Assembly (NCBI RefSeq): GCF_024359525.1
Contig: NZ_JAKZEU010000005.1
Coordinates: forward strand, 124,001 to 188,000
From: Paracoccus albicereus
GTDB taxonomy: Bacteria > Pseudomonadota > Alphaproteobacteria > Rhodobacterales > Rhodobacteraceae
DNA length: 64,000 nt
Direction: 5' to 3'
This document shows positions 9,252-17,676 of the stretch, in pieces. The position numbers and the translations under genes are program-made. Within the stretch, counting starts at the first letter, position 1. Each line of letters starts with the position of its first letter. The notes under the pieces were generated by a model. That model made no database searches. It had not been told where the DNA came from and was given only the letters and a program-made list of their open reading frames with translations.

Positions 9252-10994
9252 TCAGGCCGGCGCGGCGTCGTCCAGCCGCAGGCGGACCCGCGCGCGACCG
9301 TTCCACGTGGACAGCTCCAACTTTCCGGCCAAGTGGAACCGCCGACCCCGCGCGCCGACCAGTTCCGGCCCCAGCGGACCGGCCATCGCGTTCCAGCCGA
9401 CCGCCTCCATCGCCGGACCGCCAGGGGCACGGAATTGCAGTCGCAGATGCCCGTCGCCCATCTGGCCCGCGCTGTCGATCAGGTGATCCGCAAAGGCAAA
9501 GCGCGGCGCGGGCGCGGCCTGCCCGAACGGTCCCGCATCCTCGATCTGCCGCATCAGTTCGGGCGTGGCCGCCGCGCCCTCGATCAACCCCGACAATCGC
9601 AGGTCGGCACTGCCCTGCCGCGTCTGCAACTGCGGCGCCAGCAATTCGGCCAGCCGCGCCATGGCAGGCTCGATCCGCGACTCCTCGACCGTCAGACCAG
9701 CCGCCATCGCGTGACCGCCGCCTTTCAGAAGCCAGCCTTCGTCGGCCAGGCGGTGGATCGCGTGGCCCAGATCGACGCCCGGCACCGATCGGGCGCTGCC
9801 CTTGCCGATCCCGCCTTCCACGCCGATCACGACAGACGGCAGGCCCGTCGCCTCCTTCAGCCGAGCCGCGACGATGCCGACGACGCCCGGATGCCAGCCC
9901 GGTCCCGCCGCCCAGGCCAGGCCCGCCTGACCGCGCGCCTCGGCCTGCGCGATCGCCTCCAGTCGCACCGCAGCCTCGATCCCGCGCCGATCACGGTTCA
10001 GCCCGTCCAGCTCGGCCGCAAGCCGCCCCGCCTCGACCGCCTCGGTCGCGGCAAGGCACAGCGCGCCCAGATCGGCGCGACCGACGCGTCCGCCTGCATT
10101 GATCCGCGGACCCAGAAGGAAACCCAGATGAAACGCGCTTGGCGGCCCGTCCAGCCGCGCGACATCCGACAGGGCGACGAGGCCAGGCCGTCGGCGGTCG
10201 GCCATCACCTGCAGCCCAGTGCGCACGAAGGCGCGGTTGACACCGACCAGCGGTGCCACGTCGGCGACCGTCGCCAGCGCCACCAGATCCAGCATCGGCA
10301 ACAACGGCGGCTCTGGCAGACCCTGTTCACGCAGGACGCGTCCGGCCTGAACCAGCGTCAGAAAAACCACCCCGGCCGCGCACAAATGGCCCAGGGTGCC
10401 ATCCTCGTCCTGCCGGTTCGGGTTTACCACCGCCAAGGCGGGCGGCAGCGTCTCGCCGCCCAGATGGTGGTCCAGCACGACCACATCGGCCTTGCCCGCT
10501 GCCGCCGCCAGCGCCTCATGGCTCAGCGTGCCGCAATCGACGCAGACGATCAGGTCGTGATCCGCAGCCAATGCGGCGATCGCGGTTGGGTTCGGGCCAT
10601 AGCCCTCATCGATCCGATCCGGCACATACAGCGTCGCCGCCTTGCCCTGCAGCCGCAGCCAGTCGATCAGCAGCGCGGCCGAGGCGCCGCCATCCACATC
10701 GTAATCCGCAAAGATCGCGATCCGCTCGGACCGCGTCACCGCCGCGACCAGCCGTTCCGCCGCAAGCGCCATGTCACGCAGCGAAAGCGGATCGGGCAGC
10801 AGATCGCGCAGGCGCGGGTTCAGGTACAGCGCGGCGCCGTCGGGCTCGACCGCTCGTTCGGCCAGCACGCGGGCGACAGCCAGCGGCAGCGACGCGGCCT
10901 GCGCCAACCCTTCGGCGCGCCGTTCCAGTGCCGTGTCCGGGCCGATCCAGCGCCGCCCGGTCAGCGAGCGTTCGACGCCCAGAAATGCCGCCAT
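9252..10994 (-). CDS. recJ: Single-stranded-DNA-specific exonuclease RecJ
   Basis: A 580-residue 5'-to-3' ssDNA exonuclease of the DHH superfamily, used in recombination and mismatch repair. Motifs: IFADYDVDGGAS (D97, D99, D101), VDCGTLSHE, VVLDHH (D175, H176, H177), then the DHHA1 and OB-like domains; GSARSVPGVDLGHAI and GGGHAMAAGL mark the DHHA1 region. The start is an ATG without a strong ribosome-binding site, lying directly behind one copy of the GGATATTT box repeat. It lies downstream of glpX on the same strand. Confidence 0.95.
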   Translation of the reverse strand: MAAFLGVERSLTGRRWIGPDTALERRAEGLAQAASLPLAVARVLAERAVEPDGAALYLNPRLRDLLPDPLSLRDMALAAERLVAAVTRSERIAIFADYDVDGGASAALLIDWLRLQGKAATLYVPDRIDEGYGPNPTAIAALAADHDLIVCVDCGTLSHEALAAAAGKADVVVLDHHLGGETLPPALAVVNPNRQDEDGTLGHLCAAGVVFLTLVQAGRVLREQGLPEPPLLPMLDLVALATVADVAPLVGVNRAFVRTGLQVMADRRRPGLVALSDVARLDGPPSAFHLGFLLGPRINAGGRVGRADLGALCLAATEAVEAGRLAAELDGLNRDRRGIEAAVRLEAIAQAEARGQAGLAWAAGPGWHPGVVGIVAARLKEATGLPSVVIGVEGGIGKGSARSVPGVDLGHAIHRLADEGWLLKGGGHAMAAGLTVEESRIEPAMARLAELLAPQLQTRQGSADLRLSGLIEGAAATPELMRQIEDAGPFGQAAPAPRFAFADHLIDSAGQMGDGHLRLQFRAPGGPAMEAVGWNAMAGPLGPELVGARGRRFHLAGKLELSTWNGRARVRLRLDDAAPA

Positions 10995-11000
10995 GCGTGT

Positions 11001-11053
11001 CTCATCCGTCCAGAAATATCCCGGGGAGTCCCGCAGGGACGGGGCAGAGCCCC
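11001..11053 (-). repeat. Composite hairpin/GGATATTT-box element, copy A
   Basis: Read on the minus strand, it begins directly after the glpX stop with a 5-bp hairpin GGGGC-TCT-GCCCC (11041–11053). A second hairpin GTCCC-TGC-GGGAC (11028–11040) follows, then the conserved box CCGGGATATTTCTGGACGGA ending near 11001. recJ starts 7 bp further on. The same hairpin-plus-box layout recurs at 19078, 19261 and 25922. Confidence 0.7.
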
Positions 11054-12022
11054 TTATTTCACCGGGTTGCGATAGATCATCCTGCGGACCGAACCTGTCT
11101 TTGACCGCATCAGGATCGTCTCTGTCGTCAGGTAGCCGGGCTCGCGCTTCACCCCTGCCACGATCGAGCCGTTGGTGACGCCGGTCGCGGCGAAAATCAC
11201 GTCCGCCGTCACCAGATCATCGCGCGCATAGATGCGGTCCAGATCGGTGATGCCGGCCTTTTCGGCGCGGCCCTTTTCGTCGTCATTGCGAAACAGCAGC
11301 CGGCCCCACATCTGACCGCCCATGCATTTCAGCGCGGACGCGGCCAGAACGCCCTCGGGCGCGCCGCCAGACCCCATATACATGTCAATCCCGGTCAATT
11401 CGGCCTCGGCGCAATGGATCACGCCTGCGACGTCGCCATCGGTGATCAACCGGATCGCGGCACCGGTCTCGCGCACCTCGGTGATCATCGCCTCGTGACG
11501 CTCGCGCTCCAGAATGCAGACGGTGATGTCGCTTTCCTTGCAACCGCGTGCGGCGGCCAGTGCGCGCACGCGTTCAGCCGGTGCCATGTCCAGGCTGACG
11601 ACATCGGTGGCGTAGCCCGGACCGATCGCCAGCTTGTCCATGTAGACGTCGGGCGCGTGCAACAGCGTCCCACGCGGGGCCATCGCGATCACGGTCAGCG
11701 CGTTCGGCATGTCCTTGGCGGTCAGCGTGGTGCCTTCCAGCGGGTCCAGCGCGATATCCACCTCGGGCCCCTGCCCGCTGCCGACCTCTTCGCCGATATA
11801 CAGCATCGGCGCCTCGTCGCGCTCGCCCTCTCCGATCACCACGGTGCCCTTGATGTCGAGCATGTTCAGCTGGTCGCGCATCGCGTTGACGGCGGCCTGA
11901 TCGGCGGCCTTTTCATCGCCGCGCCCGATCAGCAGCGCCGAGGCATGGGCCGCGGCCTCGCTGACGCGGGCAAGGCCCAGGGACAGCATCCGATCGTTGA
12001 AATCCGTGGTCTTCCCGTTCAT
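11054..12022 (-). CDS. glpX: Fructose-1,6-bisphosphatase class II
   Basis: A 322-residue GlpX-type phosphatase that converts fructose-1,6-bisphosphate to fructose-6-phosphate in gluconeogenesis. It has the lithium-sensitive phosphatase motif DPLEGTT (residues 93–99), GEGERDEAPMLYIGEE ahead of it, and the glycine-rich GIDMYMGSGGAPEGVLAA. The ATG at 12022 has GGAG nine bases upstream and gives the usual family length; a longer reading adds non-conserved residues. Neighbours are recJ downstream and bolA upstream. Confidence 0.95.
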   Translation of the reverse strand: MNGKTTDFNDRMLSLGLARVSEAAAHASALLIGRGDEKAADQAAVNAMRDQLNMLDIKGTVVIGEGERDEAPMLYIGEEVGSGQGPEVDIALDPLEGTTLTAKDMPNALTVIAMAPRGTLLHAPDVYMDKLAIGPGYATDVVSLDMAPAERVRALAAARGCKESDITVCILERERHEAMITEVRETGAAIRLITDGDVAGVIHCAEAELTGIDMYMGSGGAPEGVLAASALKCMGGQMWGRLLFRNDDEKGRAEKAGITDLDRIYARDDLVTADVIFAATGVTNGSIVAGVKREPGYLTTETILMRSKTGSVRRMIYRNPVK

Positions 12023-12056
12023 CCGCGCGCGCTCCGATCTGATGTCATGGGCGTGT

Positions 12057-12320
12057 CTAGGCAGAAGCGCCCGGCACATCAAGCTCCAGCGCCAGCGCGT
12101 GGATGCGCGGCACGATGTCGCCCAGCGTGCGATGGACCAGCCGGTGTCGCTCCACCCGGCTCAGTCCCTCGAACGCCTTCGACGCCATGCGGATGCGGAA
12201 ATGGGTCGAGCCGCCCTCGCGCCAGCCGGCATGGCCGCGATGCTGTTCGCTTTCGTCCACGATCTCCAGTCGCTCGGGGCGCAAATCCGCCAGCTTCGTC
12301 TGCATCTCGTCTTCGATCAT
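12057..12320 (-). CDS. bolA: BolA-family protein
   Basis: An 87-residue BolA/IbaG-like protein. The family core is visible: LEIVDESEQHRGHAG, then THFRIRMASKAFEGLSRVERHRLVHRTLGD. BolA proteins partner with monothiol glutaredoxins in iron–sulfur handling and can bind DNA. The conserved His of ESEQHRGH is present. It is divergent from the J-domain gene (68 bp gap) and lies just upstream of glpX on the same strand. Confidence 0.9.
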   Translation of the reverse strand: MIEDEMQTKLADLRPERLEIVDESEQHRGHAGWREGGSTHFRIRMASKAFEGLSRVERHRLVHRTLGDIVPRIHALALELDVPGASA

Positions 12321-12388
12321 CCTTGGCCCCTTCCTTCTGCCCCCAAAACACCTAAACTCCGTGTCCCGAGTCGCAAAGGGCCCTTCGC

Positions 12389-13015
12389 ATGACCAACAAC
12401 GACCCGTTCGGATTCGACCTCTCGGTTGCCAAGGACAAGAAACGCCGCTCCAAGGGCAGGCGCGGAATGTCTGGCGCGTTCGAGACCTCGACCCGGATCT
12501 GCGACAAGGAAGGCTGTGACGAGCCGGGTCAGTACCGGGCGCCGAAAAGCCCCAGAAATCTCGATGATTACTACTGGTTCTGCAAGGATCACGTGCGCGA
12601 GTACAACCTGAACTGGAACTACTTCCAAGGTCAGTCCGAAGCCGAGTTTCAAGAGTTTCTGGACAACGCGACGGTCTGGGAACGGCCGACCAAACCTTTC
12701 GGCAAGGCCACCCAGGAACAGGCCTGGGCGCGCCACGGCGTCAGTGACCCGCACGAGATTCTGGGCGCGAATGGCACCAACCCCGAAGCGCGCGCCCGCG
12801 TCAGCCGCAAGCTGCCCCCGAACGAACGCAAGGCGCTGGAAATCCTGGAAGCCAGGGACGGCTGGACGCGGACCGAAATCCGAAAGCAGTACAAGTCCTT
12901 GGTCAAGGATCTTCACCCCGACATGAACGGCGGCGACCGCTCGGATGAGGATCGGCTGTCGGAAGTCGTCTGGGCCTGGGATCAGGTCAAGGACAGCCGC
13001 TACTTCCGCGACTGA
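12389..13015 (+). CDS. J-domain protein with N-terminal Cys/His cluster
   Basis: A 208-residue protein with the J domain at its C-terminus (about residues 147–208; HPD at 176–178, KQYKSLVKDLHPDMNGGDRS). The J domain would stimulate a DnaK-type chaperone. The N-terminal part has C38, C43, C65 and H68 (ICDKEGC… FCKDHV), spaced like a small metal site, and a conserved aromatic stretch (EYNLNWNYF). It is not DnaJ itself: there is no G/F region and no zinc-finger repeats. It converges with the small basic gene 4 bp downstream. Confidence 0.85.
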   Translation: MTNNDPFGFDLSVAKDKKRRSKGRRGMSGAFETSTRICDKEGCDEPGQYRAPKSPRNLDDYYWFCKDHVREYNLNWNYFQGQSEAEFQEFLDNATVWERPTKPFGKATQEQAWARHGVSDPHEILGANGTNPEARARVSRKLPPNERKALEILEARDGWTRTEIRKQYKSLVKDLHPDMNGGDRSDEDRLSEVVWAWDQVKDSRYFRD

Positions 13016-13019
13016 ACGA

Positions 13020-13244
13020 TCAGCGGTGCTTGTTGCGCTGCGCCGCCTGACGTCCGCGTTTGGCAGCCGCGCGGCTGGCGGATGCGGGCTTGGCGGCTGC
13101 CTGAGCGGCCGCCTGCGCGCGGGCGGCGGCTTCGGCGCGCACGGTCGATGCGGCCGGCTTGTCCGACTTGCCACCGGCTTTCCCATCGGCCTTGCCGCGC
13201 CGGAACAAGGCGGCGATCCGCTGGATCAGGTTCGGTTTCGGCAT
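13020..13244 (-). CDS. Small basic Ala/Lys/Arg-rich hypothetical protein
   Basis: A 74-residue, strongly basic protein: MPKPNLIQRIAALFRRGK at the start, an Ala-rich middle, and a Lys/Arg-rich end (RGRQAAQRNKHR). The ATG at 13244 has a strong ribosome-binding site (AAGGGGGG), so it is probably real despite low complexity. It could bind nucleic acid or a polyanion, but no family is recognised. It sits between scpB upstream and the convergent J-domain gene. Confidence 0.6.
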   Translation of the reverse strand: MPKPNLIQRIAALFRRGKADGKAGGKSDKPAASTVRAEAAARAQAAAQAAAKPASASRAAAKRGRQAAQRNKHR

Positions 13245-13287
13245 CGCGTTCCCCCCTTCGCATCGTCGCCCGTCGGCGGATCGAGGC

Positions 13288-13968
13288 TTAGTCGTCCTCG
13301 AACAGATCGCCGTCGATGGCGCCCGTCTCCTCCCCGGTATCCTCCTCCTCCGCGGCGCTAGCAAGGGGGGCCAGCGGACCATCTGGCCGGGATTCAAGCA
13401 GTCCTGCGGCGCGAAGCTCGGACAGGCCCGGCAGGTCGCGGGCGCTTTCCAGCCCGAAATGATCCAGAAATCCTTCGGTCACGACGAAGGTCGCCGGGCG
13501 ACCGGGCGTCTGGCGCCTGCGGCCGACCCGGACCCATCCCATCTCGATCAGTTGATCCAGCGTGCCGCGGCTGACGGCGACGCCGCGGATCTCTTCGATC
13601 TCGGCACGGGTGACGGGCTGATGATAGGCGATGATCGCCAGCGTTTCGGTCGCCGCGCGCGACAGGCGCCGCGTCTCCACCGTTTCGGTCTGCATCAGGA
13701 AGGACAGGTCCGGTGCGGTCCGGAAGGCCCAACCCTCGCCCACCCGTTCCAGCACGACCCCGCGACCGGAATAGCGGGCGGCCAATGCGCGCACCGCTTC
13801 GGCCGGGTCGCAGCCGCGCGGCAGGCGTTCGGCCATCGCGCGCACCGAAAGCGGCTCGGCCGAGGCGAACAGCAGCGCCTCGACCATCCTCTCCTGCGCT
13901 TCGAGAGGGGGCGGCGGGAAGGACGAGCCCTGCGTCTCGTCCTCGACCTTGTCCTCTGCGTCCTCCAT
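13288..13968 (-). CDS. scpB: Segregation and condensation protein B
   Basis: A 226-residue winged-helix kleisin-associated subunit of the SMC–ScpA–ScpB condensin. Conserved stretches are EALLFASAEPLSVRAMAERL, AFRTAPDLSFLM, RLSRAATETLAIIAYHQPVTRAEIEEIRGV (shown here only to name the helix–turn elements) and GRPATFVVTEGFLDHFG. The ATG at 13968 was chosen; a TTG at 13977 overlaps the scpA stop and is an alternative that would couple translation. Acidic N- and C-terminal tails flank the core. Confidence 0.92.
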   Translation of the reverse strand: MEDAEDKVEDETQGSSFPPPPLEAQERMVEALLFASAEPLSVRAMAERLPRGCDPAEAVRALAARYSGRGVVLERVGEGWAFRTAPDLSFLMQTETVETRRLSRAATETLAIIAYHQPVTRAEIEEIRGVAVSRGTLDQLIEMGWVRVGRRRQTPGRPATFVVTEGFLDHFGLESARDLPGLSELRAAGLLESRPDGPLAPLASAAEEEDTGEETGAIDGDLFEDD

Positions 13969-13973
13969 CGCGC

Positions 13974-14816
13974 TCAATGCGGTTTGCGCCGGATGGTGAT
14001 CGGGCTGAACGTGCCGTCCTGCTGCAGTTCCAGCTTGCCCTCACGCGCCAGTTCAAGCGTGGCCGCAAAGGTCGCGGCGGTCGCGGACCGGCGCCGGGCG
14101 GGATCGGCGGACCAGCCATCAGGCAGAAAATCGGCCAGATCGGTCCAGTCGCCCGCAAAGCCGATCAGCTTGCGGACCCGATCCAGCGCCTGCTCCATGG
14201 TGAAGACGCCATCACGGTCGAAGGCGTAGGGACGGAACTCGTCCTTGGTCTTGACCCGCGCATAGGCACGCATGAGGTCGATCAGCCCGGCCTGATATTC
14301 CGTGCGCCTGCTGCGCGCGACGGCTTCGGGCGCGCCGCGCTGGAACCGGCTCTGGCCCAGGCGATCACGGCCCATCAGGCGCGACGCCGCCTGCCGCATC
14401 GCCTGCAAGCGCTCCAGTTGGAAAGCAAGGTGCGCGGCCATGTCCTCGGCGCTCGGACCCTCATCCTCGGGATCGGGCGGCAGCAGCAGGCGCGATTTCA
14501 GGAAGGCGAGCCAGGCGGCCATCACCAGGTAATCGGCGGCCAGTTCGATCCGCAGCCGCCGCGCCTGCTCGACGAAGGCAAGATATTGTTCGGCGAGCCG
14601 CAGGATCGAGATCTTCATCAGATCGACCTTTTGCGTGCGCGACAGCATCAGCAGCAGGTCTAGCGGCCCCTCGAACCCATCGACATCGACGATCAGCGCC
14701 TCTTCAGCGCGCCGCGTGGCGACATCGGCCAGCTGGCGCGCGGCATCATCGTCGCGTCCAGGATCGGTGTCCGGGACAGGACGAAGATGGGGAACATCTG
14801 CCGGCGGTCTGGTCAT
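13974..14816 (-). CDS. scpA: Segregation and condensation protein A
   Basis: A 280-residue kleisin that bridges SMC heads in the bacterial condensin. The N-terminal kleisin helix reads DGFEGPLDLLLMLSRTQK, followed by ISILRLAEQYLAF, and the C-terminal winged-helix part has ATFAATLELAREGKLELQQ. The first ATG after a low-quality TTG was taken as start. Its stop lies against the scpB start, so the two are coupled. The pair is downstream of the RodZ-like gene rather than next to nagZ, where I would expect it in many relatives. Confidence 0.93.
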   Translation of the reverse strand: MTRPPADVPHLRPVPDTDPGRDDDAARQLADVATRRAEEALIVDVDGFEGPLDLLLMLSRTQKVDLMKISILRLAEQYLAFVEQARRLRIELAADYLVMAAWLAFLKSRLLLPPDPEDEGPSAEDMAAHLAFQLERLQAMRQAASRLMGRDRLGQSRFQRGAPEAVARSRRTEYQAGLIDLMRAYARVKTKDEFRPYAFDRDGVFTMEQALDRVRKLIGFAGDWTDLADFLPDGWSADPARRRSATAATFAATLELAREGKLELQQDGTFSPITIRRKPH

Positions 14817-14896
14817 GGCGCACCTGCTGATCTGGGCGTTCAGCGTCGACCGAAACCCGCAGAAGGTCAAGCGCGGGAAGGGCTTGGCACGGCCGT

Positions 14897-16174
14897 TCAG
14901 TCGGCCTGCGACGCGCCCTCTTCGGGATCGACGGGCACCGGGCCCGCCTGCGCGACGGCGATCATCTCGGCCAGTTCGGGATCGGCCGCGACATCGGCGA
15001 AAGCATAGTTCGCCGTCAGGCTGCTGGCCGACAATTCCACGTTCTTGACCACCTGCGGTCCCGGCGCGGCCGGACCGTAGGTCCGTCCGTTGACCGCGAA
15101 ATAGACGGCGCCCGAATTGCCCGTGCGCAGAAGCGACGGTTCTTCCATGTTGGGCAGGGTGAAGCGTTCGCCCGCGTCCATGATCTTTTCCAGAAGCACC
15201 GTGCCATCGGCCGAGGTCACGCGGACCCAGGCCGGGCGCGCGGCCAGCAGTTCCAGATCCGGCGCATCTGGTGCCACGGTGCGCACCGCAAGCTGTTCGG
15301 CGGGAAGCTGTGGGCCATAGGCCATCGCCTGCTCGGGCGACGCGCCCGCCGTCTGGGTCGCACCTTGCGGCGCGGTCCCGGTGTCGGCCGTGGCCGTCTG
15401 GACCGGCGGTTCCAGGCGCGGGTCGATGGCCGCGATCGGGCTGTCGCGCGCGGTCAGCACCGGCGCTTCAAGAATTTGCGGACGATAGGTCCGGTCCAGC
15501 GCCTCGGGCTGGGCCATGCCGCGCGTCAGTGCGGTCAGGTCGCTGTCATCGGCCGCCGGCCCGGACAGGTCGCCCCCGCCCGCGACGGGGTCCAGCGTCG
15601 CGATGATCTCGGGTGCGTCGTCACCGGGCGTCAGGTTGACGCGCTGCACCTCCTGCAGGACCGACCAGCCACCGAAGGCCAGACCGCCTGCGAGCAGCGC
15701 CAGCACCAGGACCGAGCCGATCGCCTTCGGCTCGACCGAGGACCAGAAGCTTTCCGGCTGCGGGATGAACAGTGCCTTGGGATTGGCCAGCGCCTCGACC
15801 GGCTCGGACGGGCGGCGCGTGGGTTTCGGCCCCGCGGCGGCCGGCGCCATTCCGTGGCTGGGCTGGAAACCCGATTCCGTGCAGAATCGACGGAACGTCC
15901 ATTCCGCGTCCATCCCCAGATAGCGCGCATAGGATCGCACATACCCCGCGATGAAGCTCGGCGTGTCGAAGGCGGTGATGTCGCAATTCTCGATCGCGGC
16001 GATGTAGGACGCGCGAATGCGCAGTTCGCGCTGCACGTCCAGCAGCGATTTGCCCTTGGTGGCCCGCTCACCCCGCATCAGATCACCCAACCGGGTGTCT
16101 TCATCGAAATAGGCGTTGGTGTCCTCCATCGGGACATCCTCCCCCGTCGGGATCGTGGCCCGCAGCCCGCTCAT
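14897..16174 (-). CDS. RodZ-like HTH membrane protein (DUF4115)
   Basis: A 425-residue protein with a Cro/CI-type helix-turn-helix at about residues 27–90 (RGERATKGKSLLDVQRELRI, then YIAAIENCDITAFDTPSFIAGY), one membrane helix at 152–170, a Pro/Ala/Thr-rich periplasmic linker, and a C-terminal DUF4115 domain (PAWVRVTSADGTVLLEK, GERFTLP). This is the architecture of RodZ, which links MreB to the envelope. Whether it controls shape here is inferred. It lies between hemA and scpA on the same strand. Confidence 0.88.
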   Translation of the reverse strand: MSGLRATIPTGEDVPMEDTNAYFDEDTRLGDLMRGERATKGKSLLDVQRELRIRASYIAAIENCDITAFDTPSFIAGYVRSYARYLGMDAEWTFRRFCTESGFQPSHGMAPAAAGPKPTRRPSEPVEALANPKALFIPQPESFWSSVEPKAIGSVLVLALLAGGLAFGGWSVLQEVQRVNLTPGDDAPEIIATLDPVAGGGDLSGPAADDSDLTALTRGMAQPEALDRTYRPQILEAPVLTARDSPIAAIDPRLEPPVQTATADTGTAPQGATQTAGASPEQAMAYGPQLPAEQLAVRTVAPDAPDLELLAARPAWVRVTSADGTVLLEKIMDAGERFTLPNMEEPSLLRTGNSGAVYFAVNGRTYGPAAPGPQVVKNVELSASSLTANYAFADVAADPELAEMIAVAQAGPVPVDPEEGASQAD

Positions 16175-16283
16175 GCCAAGGTATCCGTGTTCTTCTTGCA
16201 GCCCCGCGCGAATCGCAAGGCTATCACTGCCTCATTAAGCAATGGTTATCACGGAAGCGAGACTGCTACACCCTGGAAGTGTA

Positions 16284-17513
16284 TTACGCGCTGATTTCCG
16301 CGCGGTTGAGTGCACAACGTGACCAAAGCGCATCCATCGCGCGCACCAGATGATCGATCTGCTTGGCGTCGTGGACCGGCGATGGGGTAAAGCGCAGACG
16401 CTCTGTCCCGCGCGGCACGGTCGGGAAGTTGATCGGCTGTGCGTAGATGCCGAAATCGTTCAGAAGCATGTCGGACAACATCTTGCAATGAACCGGATTT
16501 CCGACATGGACCGGGACGATGTGGCTGCCGTGGTCGATCGTCGGAACGCCCAGCCCCCGCAGCCGCATCTTCAGGATGCGCGCGTTGGTCTGCTGCTGCT
16601 CGCGCAGGCGCGCGCCGCCCAGCCCTTTCAGGAACCGGATCGAGGCCGCGGCCCCTGCCGCGACCGATGGCGGCAGCGACGTGGTGAAGATGAAACCCGG
16701 CGCATAGGATCGGATCGCGTCGACCATCTTCGCACTGGCCGCGATATAGCCACCGAACACGCCGAACGCCTTGCCCAGCGTGCCGTTGATGATGTCGATC
16801 CGGTGCGCTAGCCCGTCGCGTTCCGCGATGCCACCGCCGCGCGGGCCGTACATCCCGACCGCGTGGACCTCGTCCAGATAGGTCAGGGCGCCGAACTCCT
16901 CGGCCAGATCGCAGATATCGCCGATGCGGCCGAAATCGCCATCCATGGAATAGATCGATTCGAAGGCGATCAGCTTGGGCGCGGCCGGATCGTCGGCCTC
17001 CAGCATCTCGCGCAGGTGATCAAGATCATTGTGGCGGAAGATCCGCTTCTCGCCACCGTGCCGCTTGATCCCCTCGATCATGGATGCGTGGTTCAGCCGG
17101 TCCGAATAGATGATCAGACCGGGAAACAGCCGCGTCAGCGTCGACAGCGAGGCGTCGTTGGCGATATAGGCGCTGGAAAACACCAGCGCCGTTTCCTTGC
17201 CGTGCAGATCGGCGATCTCGGCTTCCAGACGCTTGTGATAGACCGTCGTGCCGGAAATGTTGCGCGTCCCGCCCGAGCCTGCGCCGGTCGCGTCCAAGGC
17301 CTCGTGCATCGCGTCCAGCACCACGGGATGCTGACCCATGCCCAGATAGTCGTTGCCGCACCAGACGGTAATCTCGCGCTCGGTCCCGTCCGGCTTCGTC
17401 CAGATCGCATGCGGGAACTGGCCCTTGCGCCGCTCGATGTCGATGAAGGTGCGGTAGCGACCCTCGTTATGCAGCTTGCCGAGAGCCCGGTCGAGGGCAG
17501 CGTCAAAGTTCAT
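16284..17513 (-). CDS. hemA: 5-Aminolevulinate synthase
   Basis: A 409-residue PLP enzyme condensing glycine and succinyl-CoA to 5-aminolevulinate, the first step of heme and bacteriochlorophyll synthesis in alphaproteobacteria (Shemin pathway). Key stretches: [16 protein letters not shown], the glycine-rich [24 protein letters not shown], and [14 protein letters not shown] with the PLP lysine at K248, the same number as in the Rhodobacter capsulatus enzyme. Length is typical. It is divergent from the M20 peptidase across 163 bp. Confidence 0.97.
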   Translation of the reverse strand: MNFDAALDRALGKLHNEGRYRTFIDIERRKGQFPHAIWTKPDGTEREITVWCGNDYLGMGQHPVVLDAMHEALDATGAGSGGTRNISGTTVYHKRLEAEIADLHGKETALVFSSAYIANDASLSTLTRLFPGLIIYSDRLNHASMIEGIKRHGGEKRIFRHNDLDHLREMLEADDPAAPKLIAFESIYSMDGDFGRIGDICDLAEEFGALTYLDEVHAVGMYGPRGGGIAERDGLAHRIDIINGTLGKAFGVFGGYIAASAKMVDAIRSYAPGFIFTTSLPPSVAAGAAASIRFLKGLGGARLREQQQTNARILKMRLRGLGVPTIDHGSHIVPVHVGNPVHCKMLSDMLLNDFGIYAQPINFPTVPRGTERLRFTPSPVHDAKQIDHLVRAMDALWSRCALNRAEISA

Positions 17514-17676
17514 TCCGGGCGTGTCCCTTGCGTAGCTGGCTGGGTGCGATCATGGTCCGATCACGCGCGTGCCGACTTGTTACATTCCATTGATTGAAAT
17601 TGACAGGCCAAAAACACCGCGTTGGACCAAAGGAGCATCCTGTTCCTTACGTCAATTGAACAAGTTGAGGTGAGCG

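Noticed and set aside
17513..17676. FNR-type site in the hemA/M20 intergenic region
   Set aside because: TTGATTGAAATTGA resembles TTGAT-N4-ATCAA only in its first half; the match is too weak.
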